Source: Halobaculum roseum
GTDB lineage: Archaea; Halobacteriota; Halobacteria; Halobacteriales; Haloferacaceae
Length of the DNA: 64,000 nucleotides
Direction: 5' to 3'
Assembly (NCBI RefSeq): GCF_019880245.1
Contig: NZ_CP082286.1
Span: 2,002,521 to 2,066,520 of the forward strand
Shown here: piece after piece, positions 7,051 through 15,823 of the stretch
Layout: every line of letters starts with the position of its first letter
Numbering within the stretch: position 1 is the first letter of the stretch
The notes under the pieces: generated by a model
Seen by the model: only the letters and a program-made list of their open reading frames with translations
The model's database searches: none
What the model was told of the DNA's origin: nothing
Position numbers and translations under genes: made by a program

Positions 7051-8450
7051 GCGTCGCTGACGCCGCCCGCGGATGGTTCGCGGGGCTCACCCGCGCGGAA
7101 CGGGGCGTCACCGGCTTCGTCGTCGTCCTGGCGGCGCTGCTGCTGTTCGGCCTCGTCACCGGCGGGCTCGCGCCGACGTACTTCCTGTACCTCGTCGGCC
7201 TGGTCGGGATGTACGTCCTGTTGTCGTTCGGGCTGAACGTGCAGTGGGGCTACACCGGACTGATCAACTTCTCGGTGGCGGCGTTCTTCGGCATCGGCGC
7301 GTACGGCACGGCGCTGCTCACCGCCGGCAACTCGCCGGTCGGGGCCGACGGATGGCGATTCAGCCTCGCCGGGGTGGAGCTGGTGTGGGTCTCCGGAGCG
7401 CGCCTCTACGGCCTCCTCCCGCTCACCGTTCTCGGCCTGCTGCTCGCGGTGGCACTCGCGGCGGCCGTCGCCGTCGCCATCGGGGTTCCGACGCTGCGGC
7501 TTCGCGCGGACTACCTCGCGATCGCCTCGCTCGGGCTCGCCGAGGTCGTCCGGCTGCTGTTCCTCAACCAGCGGGGCGTGACGAACGGCAGCGCCGGGCT
7601 GCGGGGGCTTCCCGGGTTCTTCGACGGCTGGCCGGTGCTGGGAACGCTTCCGCAGACGTTACCCGGGGTTCGCGTTCACGAACTGGCGGTCGGGCTCCCG
7701 GGGGTGTTCACGACGCGGCTCCTCGGGTTCACGCTCGGGGCGCCGTTCTGGCAGGCGCTGTTGAACGTCGCGCTCGTGCTCGCGATGGTCGCCGCGGTGT
7801 ACGCGGTGTTGCGCCGCGTCCACCGCTCGCCGTGGGGGCGCGTGCTCGCGACGATCCGCTCGGACGAGGACCTCGCGGAGGCGCTGGGGAAGGACACCTA
7901 CGCGTTCAAGATGCAGTCGTTCGTGCTCGGGAGCGTGATCATGGCGCTGGCGGGCGTGTTCTACGCGCACCTGAACCTCTTCGTCAGCCCGGGCGACCTG
8001 GCGCCGATCAACACGTTCTACGTGTGGATCGCGGTGATCCTCGGCGGCAGCGGCTCGAACCGCGGGGCGATCTTCGGCGGCTTCGTCGTCATCGCCATCC
8101 GCGAGGGGACCCGCTTCCTCGGGGAGGTGCTGCCGGCGTCGTTCCCGGTCGACCTGCCGCTCGTGACGAGCACGTACGCGACGGTCGTGAACAACTTCGC
8201 GTCGACGCGGCTGCTCGCGGTCGGCGTGCTCATCATCCTCGTGATGCGGTTCCGCCCGCAGGGGGTGCTTCCGCCGCAGCGGGAACTCATCTGGCCGTCG
8301 TCGGTCGCCGCCTCGGCGGGGCCCGGCGAGACGAACCCCCGCGAGACGATCGAGGGGGACGCCGCCGCTGGCGCACACGATGCCGACTCCGGTCCCGAGG
8401 GGGAACCGGACGAGCCCGCGGTCAGAAACGGGGGTGACACCGATGAGTGA
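7047..8450 (+). CDS. livM: ABC transporter permease LivM type (first operon)
   Basis: The protein is 467 residues from the GTG at 7047, which overlaps the livH stop. It has about ten membrane helices with LivM hallmarks: GLNVQWGYTGLINFSVAAFFGIGAYG and, later, the cytoplasmic loop VILGGSGSNRGAIFGG. The last ~45 residues form an acidic hydrophilic tail (about from GPGETNPRET), longer than in bacterial LivM. It pairs with LivH. Its TGA overlaps the ATG of livG at 8443, giving a tight translational unit. Confidence 0.92.
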   Translation: MSVADAARGWFAGLTRAERGVTGFVVVLAALLLFGLVTGGLAPTYFLYLVGLVGMYVLLSFGLNVQWGYTGLINFSVAAFFGIGAYGTALLTAGNSPVGADGWRFSLAGVELVWVSGARLYGLLPLTVLGLLLAVALAAAVAVAIGVPTLRLRADYLAIASLGLAEVVRLLFLNQRGVTNGSAGLRGLPGFFDGWPVLGTLPQTLPGVRVHELAVGLPGVFTTRLLGFTLGAPFWQALLNVALVLAMVAAVYAVLRRVHRSPWGRVLATIRSDEDLAEALGKDTYAFKMQSFVLGSVIMALAGVFYAHLNLFVSPGDLAPINTFYVWIAVILGGSGSNRGAIFGGFVVIAIREGTRFLGEVLPASFPVDLPLVTSTYATVVNNFASTRLLAVGVLIILVMRFRPQGVLPPQRELIWPSSVAASAGPGETNPRETIEGDAAAGAHDADSGPEGEPDEPAVRNGGDTDE

Positions 8451-9273
8451 GCGAGTCGAGGAGGAGCGATCGGCCGGGCTGTACGACGGCCCGAACCTCG
8501 ACAAGGAGGACGCCGTGTTGCGCGTCGACGGCCTCCGGAAGGCGTTCGGCGGCCTCGTCGCCGTCGACGACGCCTCCTTCGCCGTCGAGCGGGGGAGCAT
8601 CACGGGGCTCATCGGCCCGAACGGCGCCGGGAAGTCGACGATCTTCAACCTCGTCTCGGGCTTCTACGAGCCCGACGCGGGCACCGTCACGGTCAACGGG
8701 ACCGACGTGACGAGCGCCGAGCCCCACGAGGTCGCCGACGAGGGACTCATCCGGACGTTCCAGACGCCCCGCAAGCTGGAGGGGATGACCGTCCGCGAGG
8801 CGATGCTCGTCGGCCCCCAGCGCCAGCCCGGCGAGTCGTTCGTGAAGCTGTTCACCAGCCCCGACGAGGTCGAGGCCGCGGAGACGCGCAACATCGAGGA
8901 CGCCCAGCGGATGCTGGAGCGGTTCGAGATCGACCACCTCGCCACGCAGCCGGCGACCGACCTCTCGGGCGGCCAGCTGAAGCTGGTCGAGCTCGCGCGG
9001 GCGATGCTCGCCGAGCCCGAGGTTCTCCTGCTGGACGAGCCGGTCGCGGGGGTCAACCCGACGCTCGCGAACGCGCTCCGCGAGCACATCGCCCGCCTCA
9101 ACGAGGAGGGCGTCACGCTGTGTATCATCGAACACGACATGGAGTTCATCATGAACCTCGCCGACCCGATCGTCGTCCTGGACCAGGGCAGCGTCCTCGT
9201 GGAGGGGACGCCCGAGGAAGTCAGAACCGACCAGCGCGTCGTCGACGCCTACCTCGGAGGGCCGGGCGAATGA
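8443..9273 (+). CDS. livG: ABC transporter ATP-binding protein LivG type (first operon)
   Basis: This 276-residue ATPase has Walker A GPNGAGKST, signature LSGGQLKLVELARAM, Walker B VLLLDEPVAGVNP and switch histidine IIEHDM. The insert after Walker A (FQTPRKLEGMTVREAM) is typical of the LivG subgroup. It powers uptake together with LivF. I chose ATG 8443 because it overlaps the livM stop and gives a normal N-terminus; a farther upstream ATG lies inside livM. Its stop overlaps the start of livF (ATGA). Confidence 0.93.
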   Translation: MSERVEEERSAGLYDGPNLDKEDAVLRVDGLRKAFGGLVAVDDASFAVERGSITGLIGPNGAGKSTIFNLVSGFYEPDAGTVTVNGTDVTSAEPHEVADEGLIRTFQTPRKLEGMTVREAMLVGPQRQPGESFVKLFTSPDEVEAAETRNIEDAQRMLERFEIDHLATQPATDLSGGQLKLVELARAMLAEPEVLLLDEPVAGVNPTLANALREHIARLNEEGVTLCIIEHDMEFIMNLADPIVVLDQGSVLVEGTPEEVRTDQRVVDAYLGGPGE

Positions 9274-10106
9274 GCGACCGCACGCCCCCGTCGGCGGCCG
9301 ACGCCGGAGACTCCGGGGACGCCGGAGACGCCGCCGCCAACGCCGCGGCCGCCAACGACACCGCCGCCGGGGACGGCGTCCGCGAAGAGACTGCCGCCGA
9401 CGAGCCCGTCCTCTCGGTGGAGCACGTCGACAGCGGCTACGGCGACGTGCAGGTGCTCGACGACCTCTCGATGTCGCTGTCCGACGGCGAGATCGCGTGT
9501 CTCATCGGCCCGAACGGCGCCGGGAAGTCGACGGTGCTGAAGACGGTGTTCGGGCTGTTGACGCCGTGGTCGGGACGGATCCGCTACCGCGGCGACGACA
9601 TCGGCGGGCTGGCCCCCGAGGAGGTCGTCCGCGAGGGGATCGGCTACGTCCCCCAGACCGAGAACGTGTTCGGGAGCCTCACGATCGAGGAGAACCTCCG
9701 CATGGGCGGGGTCGCCCGCGACGACGACCTCGGGCCGGTGATCGACGAGCTGTACGACCGGTTCCCGATCCTCACCGAGAAGCGCGAGGCGAAGGCCCGG
9801 ACGCTCTCGGGCGGCCAGCGGCAGGTGCTCGCGTTCGCCCGCGCGCTCGTGATGGAGCCGGACGTCCTGCTCATCGACGAGCCGTCGGCCGGGCTGGCGC
9901 CCAACACGGCCGACGAGGTGTTCGACGACGTGCTGGCGGTCAACGACCTCGGGACGGCGATCCTGATGGTCGAGCAGAACGCCCGCAAGGGGCTGTCCAT
10001 CTCCGACTCGGGGTACGTCCTCGACCAGGGCGCCGTCGCGTACGCCGACGAGGCGGACGCGCTGCTCGACAACCCCGAGGTGTCGCGGCTGTACCTCGGC
10101 GGGTGA
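9270..10106 (+). CDS. livF: ABC transporter ATP-binding protein LivF type (first operon)
   Basis: This 278-residue ATPase has Walker A GPNGAGKST, signature LSGGQRQVLAFARAL and Walker B VLLIDEPSAGLAP. The Q-loop region (GYVPQTENVFGSLTIEENL) is of the LivF type. An extra N-terminal segment of about 45 residues is rich in Ala, Asp and Gly and is probably disordered. LivF of the second operon has a similar extension. ATG 9270 overlaps the livG stop. It is the last gene of the five-gene operon. Confidence 0.92.
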   Translation: MSDRTPPSAADAGDSGDAGDAAANAAAANDTAAGDGVREETAADEPVLSVEHVDSGYGDVQVLDDLSMSLSDGEIACLIGPNGAGKSTVLKTVFGLLTPWSGRIRYRGDDIGGLAPEEVVREGIGYVPQTENVFGSLTIEENLRMGGVARDDDLGPVIDELYDRFPILTEKREAKARTLSGGQRQVLAFARALVMEPDVLLIDEPSAGLAPNTADEVFDDVLAVNDLGTAILMVEQNARKGLSISDSGYVLDQGAVAYADEADALLDNPEVSRLYLGG

Positions 10107-10224
10107 TCTCCGCCGCGGCGTCGGCGTCGCCCGCCGTCGGGGGCGCCGCGTCGTCGGATCGCCGCGCCGTCCGGAGACGCGAGGCATCGAAACCCTTAGT
10201 GTACGAACCCGCCAAGCCGGGCGC

Positions 10225-10491
10225 ATGAAGAAGCTCATCGTCCACGGCGACCCCGGGCTGCGCAAGGACGGGATCATCGACTACGACGGCGAGGAGATGC
10301 GCGTCTTCTCCATTCAGCGGCAGGGCGACTACCACGGTCCCGACGAGCCGCAGCTGTGGTGCACCATCGGCACCGACGACGAGCGCGAGGACTTCGAGCG
10401 GCGGACGTACGTCCCGCACTGGCTGGAGGTCGACACGATCGACGCCGAGGCCCTGGATGTCGTGAAGTCCGGCGGCGACCTCAACGTCTGA
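10225..10491 (+). CDS. Small conserved haloarchaeal protein (HAH_0734-like)
   Basis: This 88-residue soluble acidic protein begins MKKLIVHGDPGLRKDG. The body (EMRVFSIQRQGDYHGPDEPQLWCTIG) matches my memory of the haloarchaeal family named after HAH_0734. No catalytic motif is evident and the function is unknown. It stands alone between livF (118-bp gap, with a TATA-like cccttagtgtac block) and the convergent DUF2298 gene. Confidence 0.75.
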   Translation: MKKLIVHGDPGLRKDGIIDYDGEEMRVFSIQRQGDYHGPDEPQLWCTIGTDDEREDFERRTYVPHWLEVDTIDAEALDVVKSGGDLNV

Positions 10492-10525
10492 GCGCCCGAC
10501 GACTTCGCCCCCGGTTTTCTCGCCG

Positions 10526-12913
10526 TCAGTTCTCTTCGTCCCGCAGCGACGACGCCGGCGGGAGCTCCGACTCCGTCACCCGGAACACCATCACCGACCC
10601 CGTCGACGCCTCCTCGACGGTCTCGACGCCGTCGATGGACGCGAAGTCGATCATCCCGCGGCCGTCGTAGCGCTCGCGCTCGGCGGGGCCGACCCACACG
10701 TAGCGCACGTCGTACTCGCGGAACGCCTCGACGGCGGCCGCCCGCGAGGTGTACGCGTCGTCGACCTGCCGCACCCGGGAGAAGTACGCCTCGGGGCCGC
10801 GATAGCCGACCTCGTGGTGCCAGCCGGCGACGGTCGGCAGGCCGGTGAGGCTCGCGGCGGGGTTCGCGTTCCAGGTGTACATCCCCGGCGAGTGGCCGTA
10901 GCGGCTGTTCGCGCCGGGGTACACGCCGGTCGCGGGCGCCGAGAGGATCGCGGGCTGGCCCTCGCGGGCGTCCAGCCAGTCGACGGGGCGCTCCTCGCTG
11001 GGGTGGAACGCGCCGACGAAGTGGGTGCCGTCGAGCGTCGGCTCGTCGGGATACCCCTCGTTCACGTGCGCCGGGACGGCGAAGGCGGCGTACATCCCCG
11101 TCGACACGAGCAGCGCGGCGACGAACACCGCCGCCGCCACGTCGCGCGTGCCCGAACTCGGCCACAGCGCCGAGGCGTCCGGGCGCGGCACGGCCTTCAG
11201 GAACCCCGCGAGGACGACGCCCGCGGCGGCGGCCCACAGCGGCCACACCTGCGCGTACGTCTTGAACACGGTGTTCATCCGGCCGGGGCCGGCCTGCTCC
11301 TTCAGGAAGACGAGTTCCACGATCAGCGCCAGCCCCGCCCCCCCGACGATCAGCACGGTCTCGAAGCCCGCGCGGTCGGTCCGCAGGGCGACCCACCCCG
11401 CGATCAGCAGGACGCCGAAGAGGCCGAGCGCGGGCAGCCCGACGGCCACGCCGGCGAGCGCCAGCGCGACGCCCCCGGCGATGACCGTGAGCGGACGCTC
11501 CCGGCCGACCGCCCCGAGCAGCCCCGCGAGAAACGTCGCCAGGAAGGCGCCGTGGACCACGAGCAGTTCGCCCAGCGACGAGCGCATCTCGACGGGGAGC
11601 ACCGCGAGTTCGCGCTCGCTGCCGCCGCCGGCGACGGCCACGAGCAGGAACGGGGCCGCGACCGCGACCGCGAGCGCCCCCGCGGCGGCGACGACCGCGG
11701 CGGCGACGACGGGGCGGCCGAGTTCCGCCGGCAGTCGAGCCCCGGCGTCCTCGCCGAGGCGCGCGTCGAGGGGACGCCGAAGCGACGCGGGCAACAGCGT
11801 CCGCGGCGCCGCCGGCGCGGTCGCGACCGCCAGCCACGCGAGCCCGAACACGCTCGGGAAGCTCCAGGTATCGAGTACGACCTGAAAGCCGCCCACGAGC
11901 GGGACGGCGCCGAACAGCAGGAGTCGCCGGCGGCGGGCTTCCGATTCGGGCGTGCGATACAGCGCGAACGCGAGCGCCGCCCCCAGCAGCAGGAACGGGG
12001 TCATCGTCATGTGGGCGTGGAGGTCGCCGTTGAGCCACGCGAACAGCGGGAACTCGTTGATCGTGCCGGGGATGACCCGGCTGGCGGTCCAGTAGGAGAA
12101 GTCGCGGGCGATGACCTCCCCGGCGTCGAACCCGACGAGGCCGGCGACGGACTCTCGAAGGCCGGGGGGGAGCGCCCGGAGGGCCACCCACCCCGCCGTG
12201 TGGAGGTTCCCCGCGACGCCGACGAGGAACGCCCCGAGCAGGCCCGCGGTCCGGCGCGACCGGCCGCGGCTCGCGGCGACCGACCCCGCGAGGTCGTAGA
12301 CGGCGGCGACGAGCATCCCGAAGAAGCCCGCGAGCGCGAGGTTGTAGCCGAACCGCGCCGGCGTCGCCATCAGCGTCGTGAACAGCGCCGCGAGGAGGTG
12401 GCCGCCGTAGTAGTACCGGACGGGCTCGCCGGCGAACCACATGTCCTCCGGCGGGAGCGCGCCCGCCCGCAGCAGCGACTTGAGGATGCCGTAATCCAGG
12501 AACTTCTCGCCGGCGATCGGGTCGACGGCGGGGTCGAACGCGCGGATCAGCACCACGAACAGGAACGCGACGGCGAACACCGCGGCCGTCTCGGCGACGA
12601 CGGTTCGGTCGGGCAGCCGGTCGACCGCGTCGTCGTCGAACGCGACGCTCCCCTCGCGGAGTGCCCCGCGGTCGAGCAGCGAGACCCCCGCGAGCGCGAG
12701 CAGAACCACCAGCCCGACGCCGAGCGCGATCGGTCCGAAGGCGACGCGGCCGACCCAGAAGGCGACGAGCCCGAGCGTCAGCGCCGAGACGGGGAGGGCG
12801 AACCCCGCGCCCCGCGTCGCCGACCGCGGGAACAGTCGGGCCACGAGCGGGAGGCCGACGGCGCCGAGCGCGAGGAGGACCACGAGCCAGCGGACGACGA
12901 GACCGTACTCCAT
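10526..12913 (-). CDS. DUF2298-type large membrane protein
   Basis: This 795-residue polytopic protein has roughly 12-16 hydrophobic segments and long extracytoplasmic loops. It matches the archaeal DUF2298 (Chlor_Arch_YYY) family. Characteristic stretches are RAFDPAVDPIAGEKFLDYGIL and NEFPLFAWLNGDLHAHMTMTPF near residues 270-295, where the DLHAHM motif is conserved, and RMNTVFKTYAQVWPLWA. The C-terminal extracytoplasmic part (about residues 610-780) resembles those of GT-C-type glycosyltransferases. It is divergent from a glycosyltransferase/GtrA pair with 122 bp between, so a surface-glycan role is plausible but inferred. The ATG at 12911-12913 begins a normal first helix. Confidence 0.85.
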   Translation of the reverse strand: MEYGLVVRWLVVLLALGAVGLPLVARLFPRSATRGAGFALPVSALTLGLVAFWVGRVAFGPIALGVGLVVLLALAGVSLLDRGALREGSVAFDDDAVDRLPDRTVVAETAAVFAVAFLFVVLIRAFDPAVDPIAGEKFLDYGILKSLLRAGALPPEDMWFAGEPVRYYYGGHLLAALFTTLMATPARFGYNLALAGFFGMLVAAVYDLAGSVAASRGRSRRTAGLLGAFLVGVAGNLHTAGWVALRALPPGLRESVAGLVGFDAGEVIARDFSYWTASRVIPGTINEFPLFAWLNGDLHAHMTMTPFLLLGAALAFALYRTPESEARRRRLLLFGAVPLVGGFQVVLDTWSFPSVFGLAWLAVATAPAAPRTLLPASLRRPLDARLGEDAGARLPAELGRPVVAAAVVAAAGALAVAVAAPFLLVAVAGGGSERELAVLPVEMRSSLGELLVVHGAFLATFLAGLLGAVGRERPLTVIAGGVALALAGVAVGLPALGLFGVLLIAGWVALRTDRAGFETVLIVGGAGLALIVELVFLKEQAGPGRMNTVFKTYAQVWPLWAAAAGVVLAGFLKAVPRPDASALWPSSGTRDVAAAVFVAALLVSTGMYAAFAVPAHVNEGYPDEPTLDGTHFVGAFHPSEERPVDWLDAREGQPAILSAPATGVYPGANSRYGHSPGMYTWNANPAASLTGLPTVAGWHHEVGYRGPEAYFSRVRQVDDAYTSRAAAVEAFREYDVRYVWVGPAERERYDGRGMIDFASIDGVETVEEASTGSVMVFRVTESELPPASSLRDEEN

Positions 12914-13035
12914 CGGTTCCCACGGGTCGCCGGCGGGGTAAGTTCCTTTCCCTCCGTCGCGGTGCCGTCGCGCGTGTGCCGGGACGATGCGTCGGTTTCA
13001 CACCGTTTTTATCCCGCGACGGGGAAGCCACCGGT

Positions 13036-13965
13036 ATGCAGCCGACCGTCGGCGTCGTCGTCCCCGCCTACCACCCGGACCCCGGTCGGCTCCGGACATA
13101 CCTCCGCGCGATCCGCGAGACGATCGACCCCGACGAGCTCCGCGTCGAACTCGACCTTCCCGACGGTGCCGGGGGTGCGAGCGTCGACTCCGATGGCGCC
13201 GCCGACGCCGCCACCGATGCGGCGGTGCCCTTCGACCTCCCGGACGACGTGGACTGCCGCGTCGTCCGTCGCCGTCGCGGGAAGGGGGCGGCCGTCACCG
13301 CCGGCTTCGAGGCGCTCTCGACGGACGTGTACGCCTTCGCCGACGCCGACGGCGCGACGCCGGCGCCGTCGCTGGCGGACGTGATCGCCCCAGTCCGCGG
13401 CGGCGACGCGGACCTCGCGGCGGGGTCGCGGCGCCACCCGGACGCCGACGTGCGCTCCCACCAGACGTTCGCGCGGCGGTTCCTCGGCGACGGGTTCGCG
13501 TGGATCGCCCGCCGCCTGCTCGATGCGGAACTCTACGACTACCAGTGCGGCGCGAAGGCGATCACGGCGACGGCGTGGGAGCGCGCCCGCGACCACCTCT
13601 ACGAGCCGGGGTTCGCGTGGGACATCGAGCTCGTCGCCGTCGCGGCGGCACTGGACTACCGGATCGTGGAGGTGCCGGTCACGTGGGAGGACCAACCGGG
13701 CTCGACCGTCTCGCCCGTGGGCGACACGCTGGACATGGGTCGCGGGCTGTTGGTGGCACGCCACCGCGCGCGTCTCATCCGGAACGACCGGCTCCACAGC
13801 CTGATCGACCGCGAGGAGGGCGTCGCGCTGATCGACCGACCCGACGACCGCGGCGCCGTGAGCGACGGGGGCGCCGCGCCGGGGCGACCCGACGACCGCG
13901 AGGGCGAGGGCACCGGCGGCTCCGCCGGCGACGACACCGCCGGCGAGGGGACCGAGTCGCGATGA
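13036..13965 (+). CDS. Family 2 glycosyltransferase (polyprenyl-phosphate sugar synthase type)
   Basis: This 309-residue protein has the GT-A fold of family 2: VVVPAYHPD at the N-terminus, a nucleotide-binding GKGAAVTAGFEAL, and the metal-binding DADG at about residues 103-106. A downstream QCGAKAIT and the WDIELVAVAAAL stretch resemble dolichyl-phosphate glucose/mannose synthases such as the AglD/AglJ type. It likely transfers a sugar from a nucleotide sugar to a polyprenyl phosphate on the cytoplasmic face. The C-terminal 45 residues are an acidic Gly-rich tail. Its TGA overlaps the ATG of the GtrA gene (ATGA). Confidence 0.87.
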   Translation: MQPTVGVVVPAYHPDPGRLRTYLRAIRETIDPDELRVELDLPDGAGGASVDSDGAADAATDAAVPFDLPDDVDCRVVRRRRGKGAAVTAGFEALSTDVYAFADADGATPAPSLADVIAPVRGGDADLAAGSRRHPDADVRSHQTFARRFLGDGFAWIARRLLDAELYDYQCGAKAITATAWERARDHLYEPGFAWDIELVAVAAALDYRIVEVPVTWEDQPGSTVSPVGDTLDMGRGLLVARHRARLIRNDRLHSLIDREEGVALIDRPDDRGAVSDGGAAPGRPDDREGEGTGGSAGDDTAGEGTESR

Positions 13966-14411
13966 ACGAGGAGGGCGCGCTCGCGGCGCTGGCCTCGGGG
14001 ACCCGGATCGGACAGTTCGTCTCCGTCGGCGTCGTCGGCTTCGCGTTCGACATCGCCACCTCGACGGCGCTGCGCGAACTCGGCGTCTTCCCCGAACTCG
14101 CCGCGTTCATCGGGATCGAGGTCGCGGTGGTCGTGATGTTCCTGCTCAACGACCGCGTGACGTTCGCCGACGAGGGACTCGGCGGGCTCGCCCCGACGCT
14201 CCGGCGACTGGCGAAGTCGAACGTCGTCCGAGCCGGCGGCATCGCGGTCCAACTGCTCGTGTTCACGGCGCTGTTCCGCGTGGTCGCGCTCCCGCTGTCG
14301 GTCGCCGGGATCGACCTCTGGTTCGTGGTCTCCCGGGCCGGCGGCATCGGCGTCGGGATGGTCGTCAACTACGTCGCCGAGAGCGTGTTCACTTGGCGCG
14401 TGCTGGAGTGA
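13962..14411 (+). CDS. GtrA-family membrane protein
   Basis: This 149-residue protein has four membrane helices and the GtrA pattern: FVSVGVVGFAFDIATSTALRE, then FLLNDRVTFAD and VNYVAESVFTWRV at the end. GtrA proteins are thought to flip polyprenyl-linked sugars or otherwise assist their use across the membrane. It overlaps the glycosyltransferase gene by four bases, so the two should be translated together and probably act in one glycan pathway. The organisation (GT2 then GtrA) is common. Confidence 0.88.
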   Translation: MNEEGALAALASGTRIGQFVSVGVVGFAFDIATSTALRELGVFPELAAFIGIEVAVVVMFLLNDRVTFADEGLGGLAPTLRRLAKSNVVRAGGIAVQLLVFTALFRVVALPLSVAGIDLWFVVSRAGGIGVGMVVNYVAESVFTWRVLE

Positions 14412-14521
14412 CCGACGGCGCCGTCGCGTCGGGACGCGGCGACGGATCGTGGTGGAAACTCCCACACGGCGGCGGGATGTGAAACACAACCCTTACAAGT
14501 GCAGGTCGAATTGTATCCGGT

Positions 14522-14596
14522 AGCGGGATGGGATAGCCAGGAGATTCCGCCGGGCTCATAACCCGGAGATCGGTAGTTCAAATCTACCTCCCGCTA
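14522..14596 (+). tRNA. Initiator tRNA-Met (CAT)
   Basis: A full cloverleaf can be folded. The acceptor stem agcggga (14522-14528) pairs with tcccgct (14589-14595) and has an A1-U72 pair. The anticodon stem ccggg/cccgg holds loop ctcataa with anticodon CAT, and the T-arm contains gttcaaatc. The A1-U72 pair and the three G-C pairs next to the anticodon loop are the marks of the archaeal initiator. The terminal CCA is not encoded. The 3' end is duplicated downstream at 14720-14748. Confidence 0.95.
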
Positions 14597-14604
14597 TGTT
14601 TTCG
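14576..14604 (+). repeat. tRNA 3'-end direct repeat, copy 1 (att-like)
   Basis: This 29-bp sequence starts in the T-arm of the initiator tRNA and runs 8 bp past its end. It is repeated perfectly at 14720-14748. Duplicated tRNA 3' ends are the usual footprint of tyrosine-recombinase integration. Confidence 0.8.
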
Positions 14605-14665
14605 TTGCACACCGCGAACGATGAACGGAGTGAATCGTGAGCCGTGTGGCGGACTTCGTCTCGGA

Positions 14666-14676
14666 GTAGATTTGAA
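14666..14676 (-). repeat. Inverted copy of T-arm sequence
   Basis: gtagatttgaa is the reverse complement of the ttcaaatctac found in both flanking direct repeats. With the copy at 14721-14731 it can form the base of a hairpin that also contains cggacgtgc/gcacgtccg. Confidence 0.7.
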
Positions 14677-14719
14677 GTAGACCGGACGTGCGCAGCGCTA
14701 GTGAGCACGTCCGGGCGTG

Positions 14720-14748
14720 GTTCAAATCTACCTCCCGCTATGTTTTCG
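14720..14748 (+). repeat. tRNA 3'-end direct repeat, copy 2 (att-like)
   Basis: This is a perfect 29-bp copy of 14576-14604 without the rest of the tRNA. It lies in a 283-bp intergenic stretch and no integrase gene is near. Confidence 0.8.
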
Positions 14749-14879
14749 CGGTCCGACACTTCCTCCTCCAGGGGCACGTGACACGGTGGGCCATCGGTCG
14801 ATCGCACCGACGGAAACCTGACTGACACGATTTCCGACCAACCGACGTTGTTTTCACACACCTGCCGCAACCCGGTGCC

Positions 14880-15332
14880 ATGACATGGGGTGACGAGGTC
14901 GTCTCGCTCGACGTCGACGCCGCGACGGCTGCGATTCGGAACGCGCTCGGCGACGGCTCCGACCTCCACGTCGCCGCGGCGTTCACGCCGGACGCGTACG
15001 AGATCGCCTACTGCGACGAGTTCACGCGGTCGTTCTACGCCGACGACGAGGAGATGGCGGGGCACTTCGACCGGATCCACCGCTACGCGGGGATCGACTT
15101 CTCGGAGATCGGGCTGTTCGTCGACGAACTGTTCCCCGTCGCCGGCGGCGTCGAGTACGTCGCGACCGGGATGGATCACCTCACGGTCGTTCGCGTGTAC
15201 ACCGACAGCGAGGGACTGTTGCTCACGCTCGATCCCGACGCCGACGTGACGGCGGCCGTCGAGGCGGTCCGCGACGCGATCGGTCCGGATCTGGGCGCGA
15301 CGGGCGACGCGCTCTCGTCGTCGGACGGCTGA
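14880..15332 (+). CDS. Conserved hypothetical soluble protein
   Basis: This 150-residue protein is acidic, with no membrane segment, cysteine pair or catalytic motif I recognise. Its middle (FDRIHRYAGIDFSEIGLFVDELFPVAGG) and the strand-rich end (VEYVATGMDHLTVVRVYTDSEGLLLTLD) suggest a compact alpha/beta fold, loosely like roadblock or sensor-type domains. That likeness is weak. The ATG at 14880 directly follows a region free of competing starts. It is convergent with the Rieske gene at 15363. Confidence 0.7.
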   Translation: MTWGDEVVSLDVDAATAAIRNALGDGSDLHVAAAFTPDAYEIAYCDEFTRSFYADDEEMAGHFDRIHRYAGIDFSEIGLFVDELFPVAGGVEYVATGMDHLTVVRVYTDSEGLLLTLDPDADVTAAVEAVRDAIGPDLGATGDALSSSDG

Positions 15333-15362
15333 GGAGGTCGTTCGCCCGCTCCGGCCGACGGA

Positions 15363-15788
15363 TCAGTTCCCGGTGAAGTCGATCCGGCTGTCGCCGCCGT
15401 CGCCCTCGTCGACGCCGCTGGGCCCGAGGTGCTCGAGGGCGTACTCCTCGTCATTGAGGTACACGCCGCCGTCGGCGACGGTCACGTCCACCGACTCCAT
15501 CACCGAGCCCTCGCAGGGGCCGAAGTCGCAGACGCCGGTGTCGAGCTGGAACGTGGCGCCGTGTTTCTGACACCACACCTCGCCGTTCGTGACGCGGGCG
15601 CCGTCGCCCTTGTCGAGGCGCACGTCCGTCCAGTGCTGGCAGTAGTTGCGGTACGCGACGACCGTCCCGTCCGACAGGCGGGTACAGAACGCCTCCGCGA
15701 GTTCCCCGTCGCCGTCGCGGACGGTGAACAACAGCGTCTCGCCCTCGGGCACGTCGTCGGCGTCGGCGACGCGCGCGTCCTCGTCCAT
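15363..15788 (-). CDS. Rieske [2Fe-2S] protein
   Basis: This 141-residue soluble protein has both Rieske cluster motifs: CxH at Cys50-His52 (YRNYCQHW) and CxxH at Cys73-His76 (VWCQKHG). It is a stand-alone ferredoxin-like Rieske domain with no membrane anchor or Tat signal, so it probably works in the cytoplasm as an electron carrier or small oxygenase ferredoxin. It lies 35 bp after pabC on the same strand and could be the last gene of the pab operon. A direct role in folate synthesis is not established. Confidence 0.9.
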   Translation of the reverse strand: MDEDARVADADDVPEGETLLFTVRDGDGELAEAFCTRLSDGTVVAYRNYCQHWTDVRLDKGDGARVTNGEVWCQKHGATFQLDTGVCDFGPCEGSVMESVDVTVADGGVYLNDEEYALEHLGPSGVDEGDGGDSRIDFTGN

Positions 15789-15823
15789 GCCCGCCGGGAG
15801 GACGGGCGGGCTTGTATGCCTCC

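Noticed and set aside
10329..13031. A 900-residue minus-strand frame
   Set aside because: It is an Arg/Pro-rich out-of-phase shadow of the DUF2298 gene, which has real membrane helices and family motifs in the chosen frame.
14605..14719. A provirus or integrative element between the tRNA repeats
   Set aside because: Only 115 bp separate the copies, with no integrase or cargo. At most this is a scar or minimal att arrangement.
14556..15179. A 207-residue minus-strand frame ending in an ENIAGGRFE-like peptide
   Set aside because: Its end is the reverse complement of the initiator tRNA and its duplicate. Such GRFE-type peptides are translation artefacts of tRNA genes, and the rest is antisense to the 14880 gene.
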